Source: Gerris lacustris
Taxonomy: Eukaryota > Arthropoda > Insecta > Hemiptera > Gerridae
Direction: 5' to 3'
Assembly: GCA_951217055.1 (NCBI GenBank)
Contig: OX578276.1
Location: 158,162,393-158,226,392, forward strand
Length of the DNA: 64,000 nt
Shown here: piece after piece, positions 45,019-56,492 of the stretch
How the letters are laid out: each line of letters begins with the position of its first letter
Numbering within the stretch: the stretch's first letter is position 1
Program-made: the position numbers and the translations under genes
The notes under the pieces: model-generated
The model's input: only the letters and a program-made list of their open reading frames with translations
Databases searched by the model: none
What the model was told of the DNA's origin: nothing

Positions 45019-45518
45019 TTTTTTGAATTTACTTGTTACAAATGACCTTGGCGAATAATTATGTTAAAACTGAAAACTAAGTAACCACGAAAATTAAACT
45101 TTTTCACCTCTATCCCCACACATACTCAGCTATTGTCTTTAGAAGATGTGTCTCGTAGAATAAGGAAACATTATTAGAAAGAGCTTGTTTACACTACTGG
45201 GACACTTGCCTCTGGATATCAGGCCTTGTGCCTCAGTATAGTTATTTTTGGTTTTTCGAGCCTGACACAAGACAAGATAAAGGTAGTGAATGGTAGGTTG
45301 GGTGTATTAGCTCGAGGTAATTGGTTTCTGTGTCGATGTAACCGAGTGTTAATTGATTCTAGTAGATAGGTAATACGAGTAAAAGGAATTATCCTCTGCT
45401 AAAAGAAACGGGGGATTTAGAAAGTGGTTTAATTTTAGATTCTATAAGTTACCGAGGCAATCTCCACAGCTAATGGATACTACCACAGAACTTTATATTA
45501 GATTTGAATGAAATAGTT
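45019..45518. other. Unassigned DNA
   Basis: Nothing recognised. Confidence 0.5.
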
Positions 45519-47382
45519 CAGTGTTTCCCAAAGTGTGGGTCGCACCCGGCACCGGGTCGTAGAAACATTTTGCCGGGTCAAGAAAACAAATTGTAAAAAC
45601 ATGACAAAAATGTTTTCGGTTAAAAATTCGGTGTTACGTTATAAAAATTAAAATGAAATTAAGTATTATCAATAAATATTTTTATCTCCAGTAGGGGAAA
45701 AAAGTTGTGATTTTGAATTAGTTTAGAGGGACTAAAACAGGTCTTTTCATCCCTGAACTCAAAAAGTAGGGAGAAAAAGTAACAGTAGGGCGAAAAAGTA
45801 AAGATTGCAACTTAATTATTTTATAAATAGTAGAAAATGTATGTCTAATGTAATGAAGTTGTTGAAATCAGGTTGGCGGCACTGCGCTTTTTTGACCATG
45901 TTTATCTTTGTTTACAACATTATAACCTGCATCTAATTAACCTTCTATTTGAGTTTAATTCCAATTCTTATTTGTTTTCAATATTGAATCTCATATATCT
46001 GCTATTAAAATTGCTAATAAGTGCTAATAATATATTGTGAGAGTTTTAGCGTGGATGATTAAATATAAAAGTATAGTTTTAACGGACATTTAAGAGAGTT
46101 ATCTAGTGATGATGTAGCAAATGCCGAAATACAGAGTGATTAAAGACCAAAGAAAGACTGAAAGAACTTAAAGGCTTAAATGTGTTTGAAGATGAATCTG
46201 GTGTGTTGCGAGCAAGGACTAAATTAGATTTGGGAGATTATGAGTGTGCTTTCAGGTATCCTATGGTGCTACCCTCAGACCATAATGTTGTGACGAAGTT
46301 GATTGTATGGACTCACAAGAAGGAGGGACACGCAGGAGTACTTACACTGATGGTGAAACTTCGAGAGAGGTTTTGGATTCTAAGAAGCCGGAGGACTATA
46401 AAGAAGGTTATTAGAGGCTGCATCGTCTGCAAGAGATGTACGGCTAAGCCCGCTGAAACACCCTTTGCACCGCTTCCCCGGGACAGAATTTTAACCAATG
46501 CAGCATTCTCAACCACAGGAGTCGTCCCGGCAGGCCCACTATACTTTAGAGGAGGAGGCAAGGCTTGGGTCTTGCTCTTCACCTGTGCAACATACAGAGC
46601 TGTTCATTTAGAGCTTATCGAATCTTTAAGCTCATCAGCGTTCATCGAAGCTCTAAGTCAGTTCATTGCTCGAAGAGGAAGGGTAACTACCATCTACTGC
46701 GATAATGGTACGAACTTCGTAGGAGCCAACCGACTACTTGCCGAACTCGATTGGCCACAAATTAATCAGGCAGCAGCTGCAAGAAGAATCAAATTCGAAA
46801 TGAACACGCCAGCAGTGCCGTGGTGGGAGCGGCTAATACGGATAATGAAAGATCTTTTAAAACTACACTTGAAGTTCAAGATAAGACGAGGGAAGAAGCT
46901 GAATCTTAATTATTGAACATGCTCCTTCCCCTTTGCCTTTATTATTTTTTAGAAGTTTTAAAAGCATAGCTCTTGTTTCGGTTTTGTTTACAGTGCTTTT
47001 AGTAGCTTTTATTCGTTTGTTTTTTGAATTTAATTTGCACTATTAACTGCAAAGAGGCGGGAGGATATTCAGAATTACAAGTATATTTACTATACTATAC
47101 CCTGCACAACCTGTCCCCCAATCTGTATATACCCCAGAAAAATAAATATAATTCAGTTGGCTCCGAACAAATATAATTGTTAATTTTTTAATTACTTATA
47201 TTTTTCTTATATAATTATTTTGCAATTTTGAGTATGAATAAACAAACAAATAACTTGATAATTATTAACAATTTTTTTTTTTTGAAAATGCATTTTTTTT
47301 TTTTTTTTTTTTTCAAGGTGGGTCGCTAAAAATTTTAAAAATCTCGTACCGGGCTGAGGTCAAAAAAGTTTGGGAAACGCTG
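45519..47382. mobile_element. hAT-like element enclosing a BEL/Pao fragment
   Basis: Inverted ends CAGTGTTTCCCAAAG and CTTTGGGAAAC-like (AAAGTTTGGGAAACGCTG at 47365-47382) are typical of hAT ends. The would-be 8-bp duplications, AAATAGTT and AAATGACC, agree at only four positions, so the copy is old or the boundary is off. GTGGGTCGC blocks just inside both ends are also inverted. No hAT transposase inside. Confidence 0.7.
46182..46916 (+). CDS. BEL/Pao integrase fragment, 244 aa, one catalytic residue lost
   Basis: Zinc ligands H45, H50, C80 and C83, then an integrase core: LLFTCATYRAVHLELIESLS, YCDNGTNFVG (D174) and WWERLIR (E216). The usual GVDFAGP segment reads GVVPAGP (residues 113-119), so the first catalytic aspartate is replaced and strand transfer is not expected. 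The DUF5641 region is missing and the tail turns lysine-rich. It opens with its own ATG one codon after a stop. A purine tract AAAGAGGCGGGAGGA near 47050 may be the remnant's polypurine tract. It may be a decayed retroelement or a captured domain; the uninterrupted frame is the only hint of retention. Confidence 0.8.
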   Translation: MFEDESGVLRARTKLDLGDYECAFRYPMVLPSDHNVVTKLIVWTHKKEGHAGVLTLMVKLRERFWILRSRRTIKKVIRGCIVCKRCTAKPAETPFAPLPRDRILTNAAFSTTGVVPAGPLYFRGGGKAWVLLFTCATYRAVHLELIESLSSSAFIEALSQFIARRGRVTTIYCDNGTNFVGANRLLAELDWPQINQAAAARRIKFEMNTPAVPWWERLIRIMKDLLKLHLKFKIRRGKKLNLNY

Positions 47383-47499
47383 AAATGACCATTGCTTAAG
47401 AAACCATTTTATTTATTCGGAACAACGTTATTTCTTTTTGTTTCCAAATTAATATAGTCTGCCTATGCCTATCCTATCACAAAATTTACCCTTTTGTTT

Positions 47500-47935
47500 T
47501 TAATCTGTAAAAATGATTGTGCTTTCGAGCTTACCGAAGGTAACAAAAGCTATGTGATCGTTCTGAAGAAAAAAAAGTATATCTTCGATTTAAAAATTAC
47601 AAGAAAGAAATCACTTTCAGACATCAGGGAACATTTTTGGTCCCGTGTCTGTCTGTCGGGCAACTTTTGTGAACCAACATATCTTAAAACTACTCATCCA
47701 ATTTTAATTAAATTTGTATGTAAGGCAATAATTAGCCCATTGTTGGTCCCTCACACTGTTTCTCTTCCTCACTCGCACAAACATACATTTTTTTACACCT
47801 ATATCTTCAAAAGTACTTATCTGATTTATTTGTAATTTGGATGGTCGAAAGCAGCCCGCAGGTAGCCTCAGATCAATATCAACCATCTGTGTTCTTTAAA
47901 GTTTTCTAAATTGATACTTTAATTCATGTAGGTTG
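47500..47935. repeat. Dispersed family B copy
   Basis: Shares TTCGAGCTTACCGAAGGTAAC, cattttggtcccgtgtctgtctgtc, CCCATTGTTGGTCCC and the cccgcaggtagcc blocks with other B copies. Confidence 0.8.
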
Positions 47936-48395
47936 TTCATGAGGTTTAATTAAAATCGTTACGTTAGACCGTAAAATATTGGTAAAAACGTTGTTCCCTC
48001 TATTTAAAACGTGTATAAGTACGCTTTAGTGATCTTTAATACTTCATAGCGTTATTGGTGTTTACTAAAAAAAAATGCAATTAAAAAAGTTGTTTGTTTC
48101 ATTGAATAGATGAAGTTAGAATTTTTTCCCGTCCTAAAATTTCAATTTGACATTTGAAGCTTACGTTTACATAAACAATTAGGTGGATAACGTTGTCGAA
48201 TGACCTCCCGGGCATTGGTATAATAAAGGTGTGTGTGTATACCAAATTTCAACTAAATCGGTCAACTTTTACTCAAGTTATCGTCATCGGTGGATTTCGT
48301 GACGATCGGTTTCGTTACCTTTAGTTTTTTTGCATTCACTCCCAGGCTCGAGACGCTGTAAAGTGCTATAAGCAATTTTGTTCCAACAACTTTAA
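47936..48395. repeat. Dispersed family A copy
   Basis: AAAATCGTTACGTTAGACCG, GAATAGATGAAGTTAGAATT and ACCAAATTTCAACTAAATCG match other A copies. Ends with the CATTCACTCCCAGGCTCGAG block shared with the A-prime copies. Confidence 0.8.
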
Positions 48396-50844
48396 ATAAC
48401 GAAACATTTAAATGAGAGTGGAAAGAACCATAAAGATGCTCTCTGGAGGACTCCGGTTAGATAGACTCTGAACCGTTTGCCTGGGTATTAGAAAATAGAC
48501 AGAAGTCTAGTTGCAAATACACTTCCAAATTAATGGTACGATAACGCGTACCGAATGAAGACAGACGGAGATATACAAGAGAAACATGATCAAGCAATCT
48601 CAATGTTTTTGGGGTGACATGCATTAGGGCTGAATACTTGACTTTACAATCTAGAAATTACATTTTAATTTTGACATTTTATCTAGAGGAAGCAATTTAC
48701 CAATAAAGCTGGCAAACTCAATTTATTTATTAATAAAGCTAGCAAGTGTTACACAAAGGCTTGCATGACACAACAGCTTTACAAAAGCACTTAAAAATAT
48801 CATGTATGACAAAGGATAATAATAATAATTAAATGACTCCAATAGTGTGTTTTATATTACACTAGGGTGCTCTGGCCCTCTAATCGCTCAAGAGCGGCTC
48901 CACAGTTGACTTTCAGGGGGGTGGGGCATACCGGGGGGTTTGGAATACCCCCAACCTTAGGTGCCCTCCCCCGGCAAAAACTTTGAATATTTAAAGGCTG
49001 AAAACGTGTTTTGAGCTTTGTTTTAAGATATTTTTTACATAATTTCTACAAATAACTTTTTATATTCCTTGGTGTTTTAGTTGATAATACACTTGGATTT
49101 CAATAGCACATATCATTAGTTCTCCATAAACTGAAAGGAGCTTGTTTTATAATCAGGGCACTTAAAAGACATAATTAGAGACTAATGCTTATTTATTACG
49201 GAGTAGTATATCCACATCTCGCTTAAAATGTGTTAGTTTGGGGCAATAAACCAGAAGCTAAAAGAGTTTTATTCTACAGAAGAGAATAATAACAACTATT
49301 CTAGGTTTAAGCAGTAAGACATCCTGCAAGCAACATTTTGTAAAACACGGATTCCTGACTTTTCCAAGTATTTCTATAAAAGAAGCTTGTATGTATGCAG
49401 CGCGGAATCCAGGAAAATTTATAAAAATGTCTGACATACACAATAAAAACTCTAGGCATAAAGAGAAATTAGTGCTGTCAATTTGTCGTACAGAATTATA
49501 TAGATCCTGCACGTCAAATTCATCTATAATTTTACAGTTTTATAATTTTACAGTTTTATTCTCACAGTTTTAACTCTATAGCTTGAGGGCTAATTCAGAT
49601 GACAGAGGAAATTAATATTGTACCTTTATGTGAAACAACATTGTAATAATGCTGTATAGTTTCCAATGTCATGCTATTATTAAATCATTATGTTTAGGCT
49701 GGAAAATGGCTGGTTAAGCCGAAACGTTGCCGATATGAAGTAGTTTAGTCATCTTCTTCTTCCTTCTACCCTTATAGGATCCACGTTACTATACTAAATA
49801 GTTATTCAGGGTACAGCTAGCATCACTACTAATTGTTTATTATTATTAGATAATTCTTTTAATAATATTATTATTAAGCAACAGATACTACTACTAAACA
49901 ACTGGGTATGTTTACGTTCTGATATCTAGTATGTTTGCTATCTATATCTAGTTCTAAGGTTTAGTCATTATTAACATTATTTGAAACTGAAATGTTTCAA
50001 TGTTGTTTTTGTTTACTTATATTATTTTATTTCAAATTATATTATATTATGTATCATTCATTGTATAACCGCAACTAAATTGTGCGTACCCACCTATAAG
50101 AAGTTCATTGAACTTATATACAGTATGTACAAATAAATCAAATAAAATACGGTAGAAACATATAATTTAACTGCACGATAATAATTAGTATTTATTGTTA
50201 AAAAGTAAAATCCCTAACTTCTTTAATATATAACTTAATATAATTATTATTAAAAACAATGAATAAATAAATATAAATGTACTCAATCATTTAGATTCAT
50301 TGCTTCATTATTATTACTATTTTTTTTTAAATAAGTCAATTTAAAAAAGAAAGTTTTTTTTCTCCAAACAACTTTCAAAAGAACATAAATAATTTAGAGG
50401 AATTTCCTCTTAAAAATAAGATGATTGTGAAGGGAAAATAATAGTTTGAAATAAAGTTTTTAAACATGTCAAGTGGAGTTGAATTCTTAGCACAACTTAT
50501 AATGATCCCCCCCCCCCCCTAATAGTTAAAAATATGACAAATAGCTCTTTTAACAACATTAATTTATTTATATTATAACAGTGGAATAAAATAAACCATC
50601 TGCTAATTTATGTAACACAGAACTTCCTCCCGTCCTATATTATTGGGCTAGTTCATTATTCGACGAATGGTTTAGTACCTAAGTATAAAATAATGTATAA
50701 TGAGATAGCATTCAAGATATAGAAGCTTCTAATAATGTAACTGAATTTAAAGGTAATTGTATGGACCTGGTTTAATTTCTAGTGGGAACATATTTATTTT
50801 TAATTAATATAAAATGTGCATTAAGATTAAATATAATAGCTTTG
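48396..50844. other. Unassigned DNA with a possible PLE 3' end
   Basis: No gene recognised. A GC-rich patch at 48840-48980 has inverted GGGG/CCCC blocks and may be a MITE edge. GGCTGGAAAATGGCTGG then AAGCCGAAACGTTGCCG at about 49697-49731 resembles the terminal block of Penelope-like elements. A C run lies at about 50509-50519. Confidence 0.45.
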
Positions 50845-51310
50845 TTATAGTACATTACACGTCGAGTGCGGAAAGTAGCATTTTGCATGCGAGTGTGGAG
50901 TTTGCATCCGAGCGACAGCGAGGGTAGTAAAACCACACGAGCAAAGAAAATGAAGTTTTCCCACGAGTTACATACCGTAATTTATCTACGATTGTGGATT
51001 TTAATAATAAATAAATACAGAAAAAAAAAAATTGATAAACTTCCTGTATGTAACTTCGTATTTCTCTTTTGATGAAGATGACATTAATTCATTAGTTTTT
51101 TTGTGTGCCGAATTAATTATTTCGGGAGGCGTATTATTATTCTCCTTATTTTCGTCATAGTCACTTACATCACTCATTGTTTTTCACTAAAAACTCGATA
51201 TAAACAGTTACTTTAATTAAAAAAACAACAAATAGTTTTGTTAAATGTAAAAAAATTCGCTAATCGTGCGTTAAGGCGAAGAATTCCTCTTTTTTCCGCA
51301 CTAGGGAAAA
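50845..51310 (-). repeat. Family C foldback unit
   Basis: Same order as the 22457 units: CGTCGAGTGCGGAAAGTAGC, hairpin block, AT-rich part, inverted short frame starting at about 51180, and a degraded palindrome (GAAGAATTCCTC then TTTTTCCGCACTAGGG) at the end. Confidence 0.85.
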
Positions 51311-51634
51311 ATATCAAATTTAATAATATCAAATACAAAATCAAATCAAATAAGTGAAACCGGAGATAATTCAGGTTCTAGATTTGTTCGGCGTAAGAGC
51401 GCTAGCTGTTAGGCACATTGAAAAAGTGAAAGTAAAGTTTCAGTTTGTTTCCTGTTGCCTTAAGAATAGTCGGATCGATTTCATGTTTATTGTTCGGAAA
51501 GTAACTCTTATTCTTCTCTCAAAATAGAAAATTAGTTATTTTTATACGGCTTAAAAGAGCAGTTTACTCTCTTAATATTGATTTCTTTCTCATTCACTCG
51601 TTAACGTTTTCCTGCTTAACGTATAACAAGACAG
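51311..51634. other. Unassigned DNA
   Basis: Nothing recognised. Confidence 0.5.
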
Positions 51635-51705
51635 GCAATTGTTTGTCCCGCCAATTATGGTGGACAATGTTATTTTCATAATCCTGAGTACAAAATTAGC
51701 TCATC
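51635..51705. repeat. Inverted repeat, left copy (partner 59127-59195)
   Basis: TGTCCCGCCAATTATGGTGG ... CCTGAGTACAAAATTAGCTC is the inverse of 59127-59195 with scattered differences. Both abut the broken reverse transcriptase. Confidence 0.8.
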
Positions 51706-52040
51706 ATTATCATCATCCTCGGCACTACAGCTCTCAAAGAGCCTGGACCTGCAGCACTTCGCTCCTCCAGAGTTCCCGCTGTTGTACAACTCTGCAACTT
51801 TTTAGCCGCTCTATTCTTTGGCATTCTCTCAACGTGACCTCGCCATCTCAGCCTTTTCTTCTTAATCTCAGCCACCAGGTCCGGTTTGCCGTAGAGAGTA
51901 TGTAGCTCATCATTGCACCTAAGTCTCTATCTTCCATCCTCGTTCACAGGGCCAAACATTATTCTTAATAGCTTTCTCTCCCAACGCCGTAAGCAGCTTT
52001 CATCTGAGTTTGTAAGAGCCCAAGCCTCCTATCCAAATAA
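51706..52040 (-). pseudogene. Non-LTR reverse transcriptase relic, C-terminal piece
   Basis: The minus strand, in changing frames, reads LDRRLGLLQ, FGPVNEDG, GKPDLVAEIKKKRLRW, GHVERMPKNRAAKKL. These are C-terminal motifs of a common insect non-LTR pol family, continuing in order from the piece at 57994-58900. Several frameshifts and a stop show decay. Confidence 0.75.
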
Positions 52041-52400
52041 AGCCGGGTTCCCAGGGGAGTGAACACTCTACAGTGCCACACTAGAGTGAAGACTGACGTG
52101 GGTCACGCCTGAAGGGGGGAAGAAGAGTGAAGTAGCGGAGGACCATGGAGAGTTCACACAGGATAGTGATCACGCTTCACATTTTATCTCAGGGAGCTAC
52201 CCATGAACGAGCTTCTCGTAGAAAAGCGAGCTTCTCTAAAATCTCTATTTTTATAATTTGAACAGCTCGAATCATTTAAAACTGACTCACTGGAATACAA
52301 CTTTAGAAACTTCATAGTTTCACCGTCTTGCAATTTAAGAATACGAGCTGACGCCGATGGCTCAGACATAGTTACCTACTACCTTTTAAAACAACATGAA

Positions 52401-52625
52401 GAATATAGTATAATATCACGCAAACTAACAAGAAATATAATATAGTATAATAATATAGTATAATATCACGCAAACTAATAAGAAATATAGTATAGTATAA
52501 TATAGTATAATAATATAATATAATATAATATAGTATAATATATATAATAGTATATAATATAGTATAATATATAAAATAGTTTATAATATATATATATAAA
52601 TATAAATCTTTATTTCCACCATTTA
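52401..52625 (-). repeat. TA-rich 3' tail of the non-LTR element
   Basis: After GGTGGAAATAAAGATTT on the minus strand comes a run of ATATTATACTATA-type units. GATATTATACTATATT occurs more than once, with CACGCAAACTAA-type blocks between. The last unit, GAATATAGTATAATAT (plus strand 52401-52416), also occurs at 57686-57701 beyond the element's other end. Confidence 0.75.
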
Positions 52626-52957
52626 TAACAATAAGCAAATTTACATTTCATACAAGTGCAAAGGTGAGGACCCTCAGTAAGTGTTTTCACACCTAGAGGG
52701 AGGGCCCCGTCTCTATATTATTCTATTATACGCTGTTTTGTTATATGGCTATTTCTTTATTATTTTATTTTATTTATTTATTTGTAAAATTTATAAAACT
52801 GTATATTTATTACTTGTTTATTTGTTATACTTGTTTTTGTTATTTTTTTTATTCTTTATAAGTTCTTTGGTTTTATTCTTATTCATAAAATTATCTTTCA
52901 TTTTTACATCAATATTTGTTATTCTATATTTTATAATTGAAATGAGTTAAATATCTT

Positions 52958-55930
52958 CTATTCCCTAGTTAGGAGATGTTGCTTTATTTTTTTCTTAAAC
53001 ATATTTATGTTATTAATATTTTTTAATGAAGCTGGCAGTCTGTTGTAATAATGTGGTCCTAAGTAAGTGGCGTGTCTTTGTTTGGTGGTTGTACGGCAAA
53101 GTGGAGTTTTATAAGTTTTCTGTCTTTGTGATCTAGTTGAGTAAGTGTGAGGAACTGTTGGTAAATTATTATGAAAATAATGTATTAATACGGATTTTTC
53201 GTAAAGTGATTTTATTGACAGAACATTAGATTTAGAATACGTTAACGCGGATGAATATCTTTTTGGCTTTTTTAATGAGATTTTTAATATAGTTTTTTGA
53301 ATTATGTTGGCAGGTTCTATGCTTGTTGGGGAAGCCATTCCCCAAGCTAGTATACAATAATTTAGTATGGATTCTACCAGAGCGTGGTAAAGTAATTTTA
53401 ATATGGACTTATTAGCAAAATCCCAAATTCTAATAAAACTATACATAGTTTTTCTTACTCTTGTTACCATCCAGCTAATATGCTCTTTCCATTTTAAGTT
53501 ACTATCTATAATAACTCCTAAATATTTTATTGAATTAATCCTAGATATTGTTTCGTCACAGTTGCAGTTAGTATTGTATTGTGAACCGCATTTATTGTTG
53601 TGTATTTTTAATTGTAAGTCGTTTGAAGGTTGTCCCCGCGAGTCGAGTGAGAAGCACATGTATTTAGTTTTTGTCAGGTTTAAAGTAAGTAAACTATTAT
53701 CGAACCATTGTTTTATTTTGTTTATTCCTAATGAAGCATTTTTGAACACTTGTTCCCACGTGGCTCCTCTGAAATATAGCAAGGTATCATCGACATAGGA
53801 GATGATTTCAGAGTATGTGTTTTCCATCTTAAGCATTTGATTGACATATATCAGAAAAAGCCACGGGGCCATCACTGTCCCCTGAGGCGTTCCAAAGGTT
53901 ATCTTCAACGGTTCACTTATATGACCGTTTACATTGACTTGTTGTGTCCTGTTTTCTAAATAACTTTCAAATAGTTTGTAACAGGTACCTCGGATCCCTA
54001 TTGAAAATAACCTTTGCAACAAGATCTCATGTGACACGGTGTCAAATGCTTTCTTTAAGTCGATAAATATTGCCAGTGATTTCTTGTTGTCGTCTAAGTC
54101 GTTAATAATGTGTTCAGTCAGTTTGTAAACAGCGTCCGTTGTACTTTTATTTTTGATGTAACCAAACTGATTTTCAGAAATAATGTTAATTTTTTCAAGG
54201 TATGTTATCAGTCTAGTTTTTATACATTTTTCTATTATTTTACTTATATTGGATAATATCGATATCGGTCTGTAATTCGAAGGGTCAGTTTTATCTCCCT
54301 GCTTATGTATAGGTATTATTAACGCTTTCTTTAAAATATCAGGGAACACACCTTGTGTTAGACATAGGTTGCTTAGATAAGTTAACGGTTTTATTATGTT
54401 ATCTTCTGATATTTTAAGAAATTGCGCTTTAATGCCATTTACACCTGGAGATGTATCTGTTTTTAGACTACGTATGTATTTGTCAATCTCTTGTTCGGTT
54501 ACTACATCAAATGTATTTAGTGTTTCATGTATGTTTATCTGTCTGTTGCCTATGTCAATTCTTTCTTTGTCCATATCGTTGTGTATATCCCCAGCCAGTT
54601 TTTCCCCAATGTTACAAAAGTATCTGTTTAGATTGTCAGCTATGTCTCTATTTGTTGTAAACTCTACTTGGTCAACTTTGATTTTATTGATGGTTTCCTT
54701 TGAGCATTTCTTTTTATTTAAACACTCATTTATTGTTTTCCAAATCTGAGATGAATCTTTCATGTCATCCGGCAATTTATCTTTAAAATGTTTTGCTTTA
54801 GTTTTCCTAATTAATTTCGTCAACATATTTTTGTATTTGATATATTTATCTTTTAATTTAGTATTAAATGGCTGCTTTTCTAAAGTTTTACGCATTTTAT
54901 CCCTCATCCTTTTTGATTTTAGCAAGCCGCATGTAATCCATGGTTTTAATCTTTTATTTTTGCCTGTTATGTGAATATATTTAGTTTCAGTACATATGTT
55001 AATATGTCGCTCTATTGAATGTATGAATATATTTGTAGCTTCCTGTGCGTTAGTGATTGTGTATAATGTATTCGACCAGTCTGTTTGTTTAAGTAGAGTT
55101 CCTAGTTTATCTGTATTTATTTTTGTAATTTTTGTCTGTGTTTGTATTTGTTTGTCTCTGTTATCTTTTGTTATGTTTTTATTGTATATTGAAAGTCCAG
55201 TAGGAAAGTGATCTGTTATTTTATCTTGTACTATAAACGATTGTAACCTCACGTCTGGATTACTGCATTTCACCATGATATGGTCAAGGCATGAGATCGA
55301 ATCCCCTTCTTTCCTAGTTATTTTATTAACATAGCTTTTAAACCCGTATCTACTCATTATATTTAGATAAATATTTTTTATATAGGAATCTTCCAATAAA
55401 TCTAAGTTCATATCTCCCACAATTATATGATTCCCTACATTGTTATTATTTAAATATGATTCTAGATTACTTAGAAAATTATCGATATTAATTTCACTCG
55501 ATTTGTATATCGATGTAAGCGAAAAATTCTTACTTTGATCGTCCACCAAATTAAATTTCAATAGCAAACTGTTGCAACCTTTTATGGGTCTGTTATTTAT
55601 GTTAGTAACGTGTATATATTTTTTACAAAAGACAACAATGCCCTCTGCTCTGTTGTTTCCAGGGTCGTAGTAAGTATTGTAGTTGTCTAAGTTGTAATAG
55701 TCGTCGTATTGTCTGGTCCATGATTCCGTTAAAATAATAATGTCCATGTCTCTGTTCAAGTTTTCTAATAGTAGTAATAGTGAATCGTAGTTTTTTCTAA
55801 TAGACCTAATGTTCGTATGAAATACATTTAGAGCTTTGTGTGGCAATTCATTTAAATTATAATTTTCTATGGTTAATTCTACAATATTTTCTTCTTCGTC
55901 TAGGGTTTCTATGAATTTAGATGCCATCAT
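52958..55930 (-). CDS. Non-LTR ORF2: endonuclease and reverse transcriptase, 990 aa
   Basis: The N-terminal AP-type endonuclease has N40, E69 (LTESW), GDMN (D173, N175), D216-H217 and ITDHFP (D240, H241), the expected catalytic set. Reverse transcriptase follows: SNYRPISIL at 551-559, FIDLKKAFD with D624, GTPQGTV at 680-686 and the catalytic YVDD at 712-715. The C-terminal tail has YNRLPASLK. Length is usual for CR1/Jockey-group ORF2. It nicks target DNA and copies its own RNA from the nick. No internal lesion. The start is the first Met of the frame; the next codon is also ATG. Confidence 0.95.
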   Translation of the reverse strand: MMASKFIETLDEEENIVELTIENYNLNELPHKALNVFHTNIRSIRKNYDSLLLLLENLNRDMDIIILTESWTRQYDDYYNLDNYNTYYDPGNNRAEGIVVFCKKYIHVTNINNRPIKGCNSLLLKFNLVDDQSKNFSLTSIYKSSEINIDNFLSNLESYLNNNNVGNHIIVGDMNLDLLEDSYIKNIYLNIMSRYGFKSYVNKITRKEGDSISCLDHIMVKCSNPDVRLQSFIVQDKITDHFPTGLSIYNKNITKDNRDKQIQTQTKITKINTDKLGTLLKQTDWSNTLYTITNAQEATNIFIHSIERHINICTETKYIHITGKNKRLKPWITCGLLKSKRMRDKMRKTLEKQPFNTKLKDKYIKYKNMLTKLIRKTKAKHFKDKLPDDMKDSSQIWKTINECLNKKKCSKETINKIKVDQVEFTTNRDIADNLNRYFCNIGEKLAGDIHNDMDKERIDIGNRQINIHETLNTFDVVTEQEIDKYIRSLKTDTSPGVNGIKAQFLKISEDNIIKPLTYLSNLCLTQGVFPDILKKALIIPIHKQGDKTDPSNYRPISILSNISKIIEKCIKTRLITYLEKINIISENQFGYIKNKSTTDAVYKLTEHIINDLDDNKKSLAIFIDLKKAFDTVSHEILLQRLFSIGIRGTCYKLFESYLENRTQQVNVNGHISEPLKITFGTPQGTVMAPWLFLIYVNQMLKMENTYSEIISYVDDTLLYFRGATWEQVFKNASLGINKIKQWFDNSLLTLNLTKTKYMCFSLDSRGQPSNDLQLKIHNNKCGSQYNTNCNCDETISRINSIKYLGVIIDSNLKWKEHISWMVTRVRKTMYSFIRIWDFANKSILKLLYHALVESILNYCILAWGMASPTSIEPANIIQKTILKISLKKPKRYSSALTYSKSNVLSIKSLYEKSVLIHYFHNNLPTVPHTYSTRSQRQKTYKTPLCRTTTKQRHATYLGPHYYNRLPASLKNINNINMFKKKIKQHLLTRE

Positions 55931-56492
55931 TATATGTGTGATTATATAAATATTTTAGCCAGCTATTTGAGCACTCTACATAAAATAATAATAAAATGTT
56001 GTATACTTTCCCTATTTTTAATTTTATTATTTGATTTTTTAATTTTTTAAAAATAGTCATATTGTAATATATTTTATAAAATATTATAATATAATTGTAC
56101 AATAATATACTGTTATTTCCAATACATACTAATAGTTGGTCCTCGTATTCACATTATACATACCCAAAAACACATATTTAATCTTGCATTTAATTAACTC
56201 ATATACCACACACAACCAGATTTTTACTACTATAACTTTTAATTTTTTTAATATTTCTGTAATAGATTTTTTCATCATAATAATTATTATTATCATTGCC
56301 AAGCTAACTTTTACTTTATTAAAATTATTTTTCTTATTTTTTTTTACAATATTGTTGCCATTATAATTATTTTTTATTTTTCTGTGGTTTTCTTTTCTTT
56401 TAGAATAATTCATAATATAAGAAAAACATAATGTATACGTTTGTTTTTTTTAATAACATAAAGACTTAGAGTTTATTCAGATCAGATGCATG
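55931..56492 (-). other. Gap between ORF1 and ORF2 of the non-LTR element
   Basis: AT-rich. A 94-codon frame (56413-56129) is lysine/asparagine/isoleucine-rich low complexity and probably not a gene. A gap of over 500 bp is unusual; these elements normally have ORFs that overlap or nearly touch. Confidence 0.6.

Noticed and set aside
56129..56413. Third ORF of the non-LTR element
   Set aside because: Low-complexity K/N/I-rich peptide from AT-rich spacer, with no known domain.
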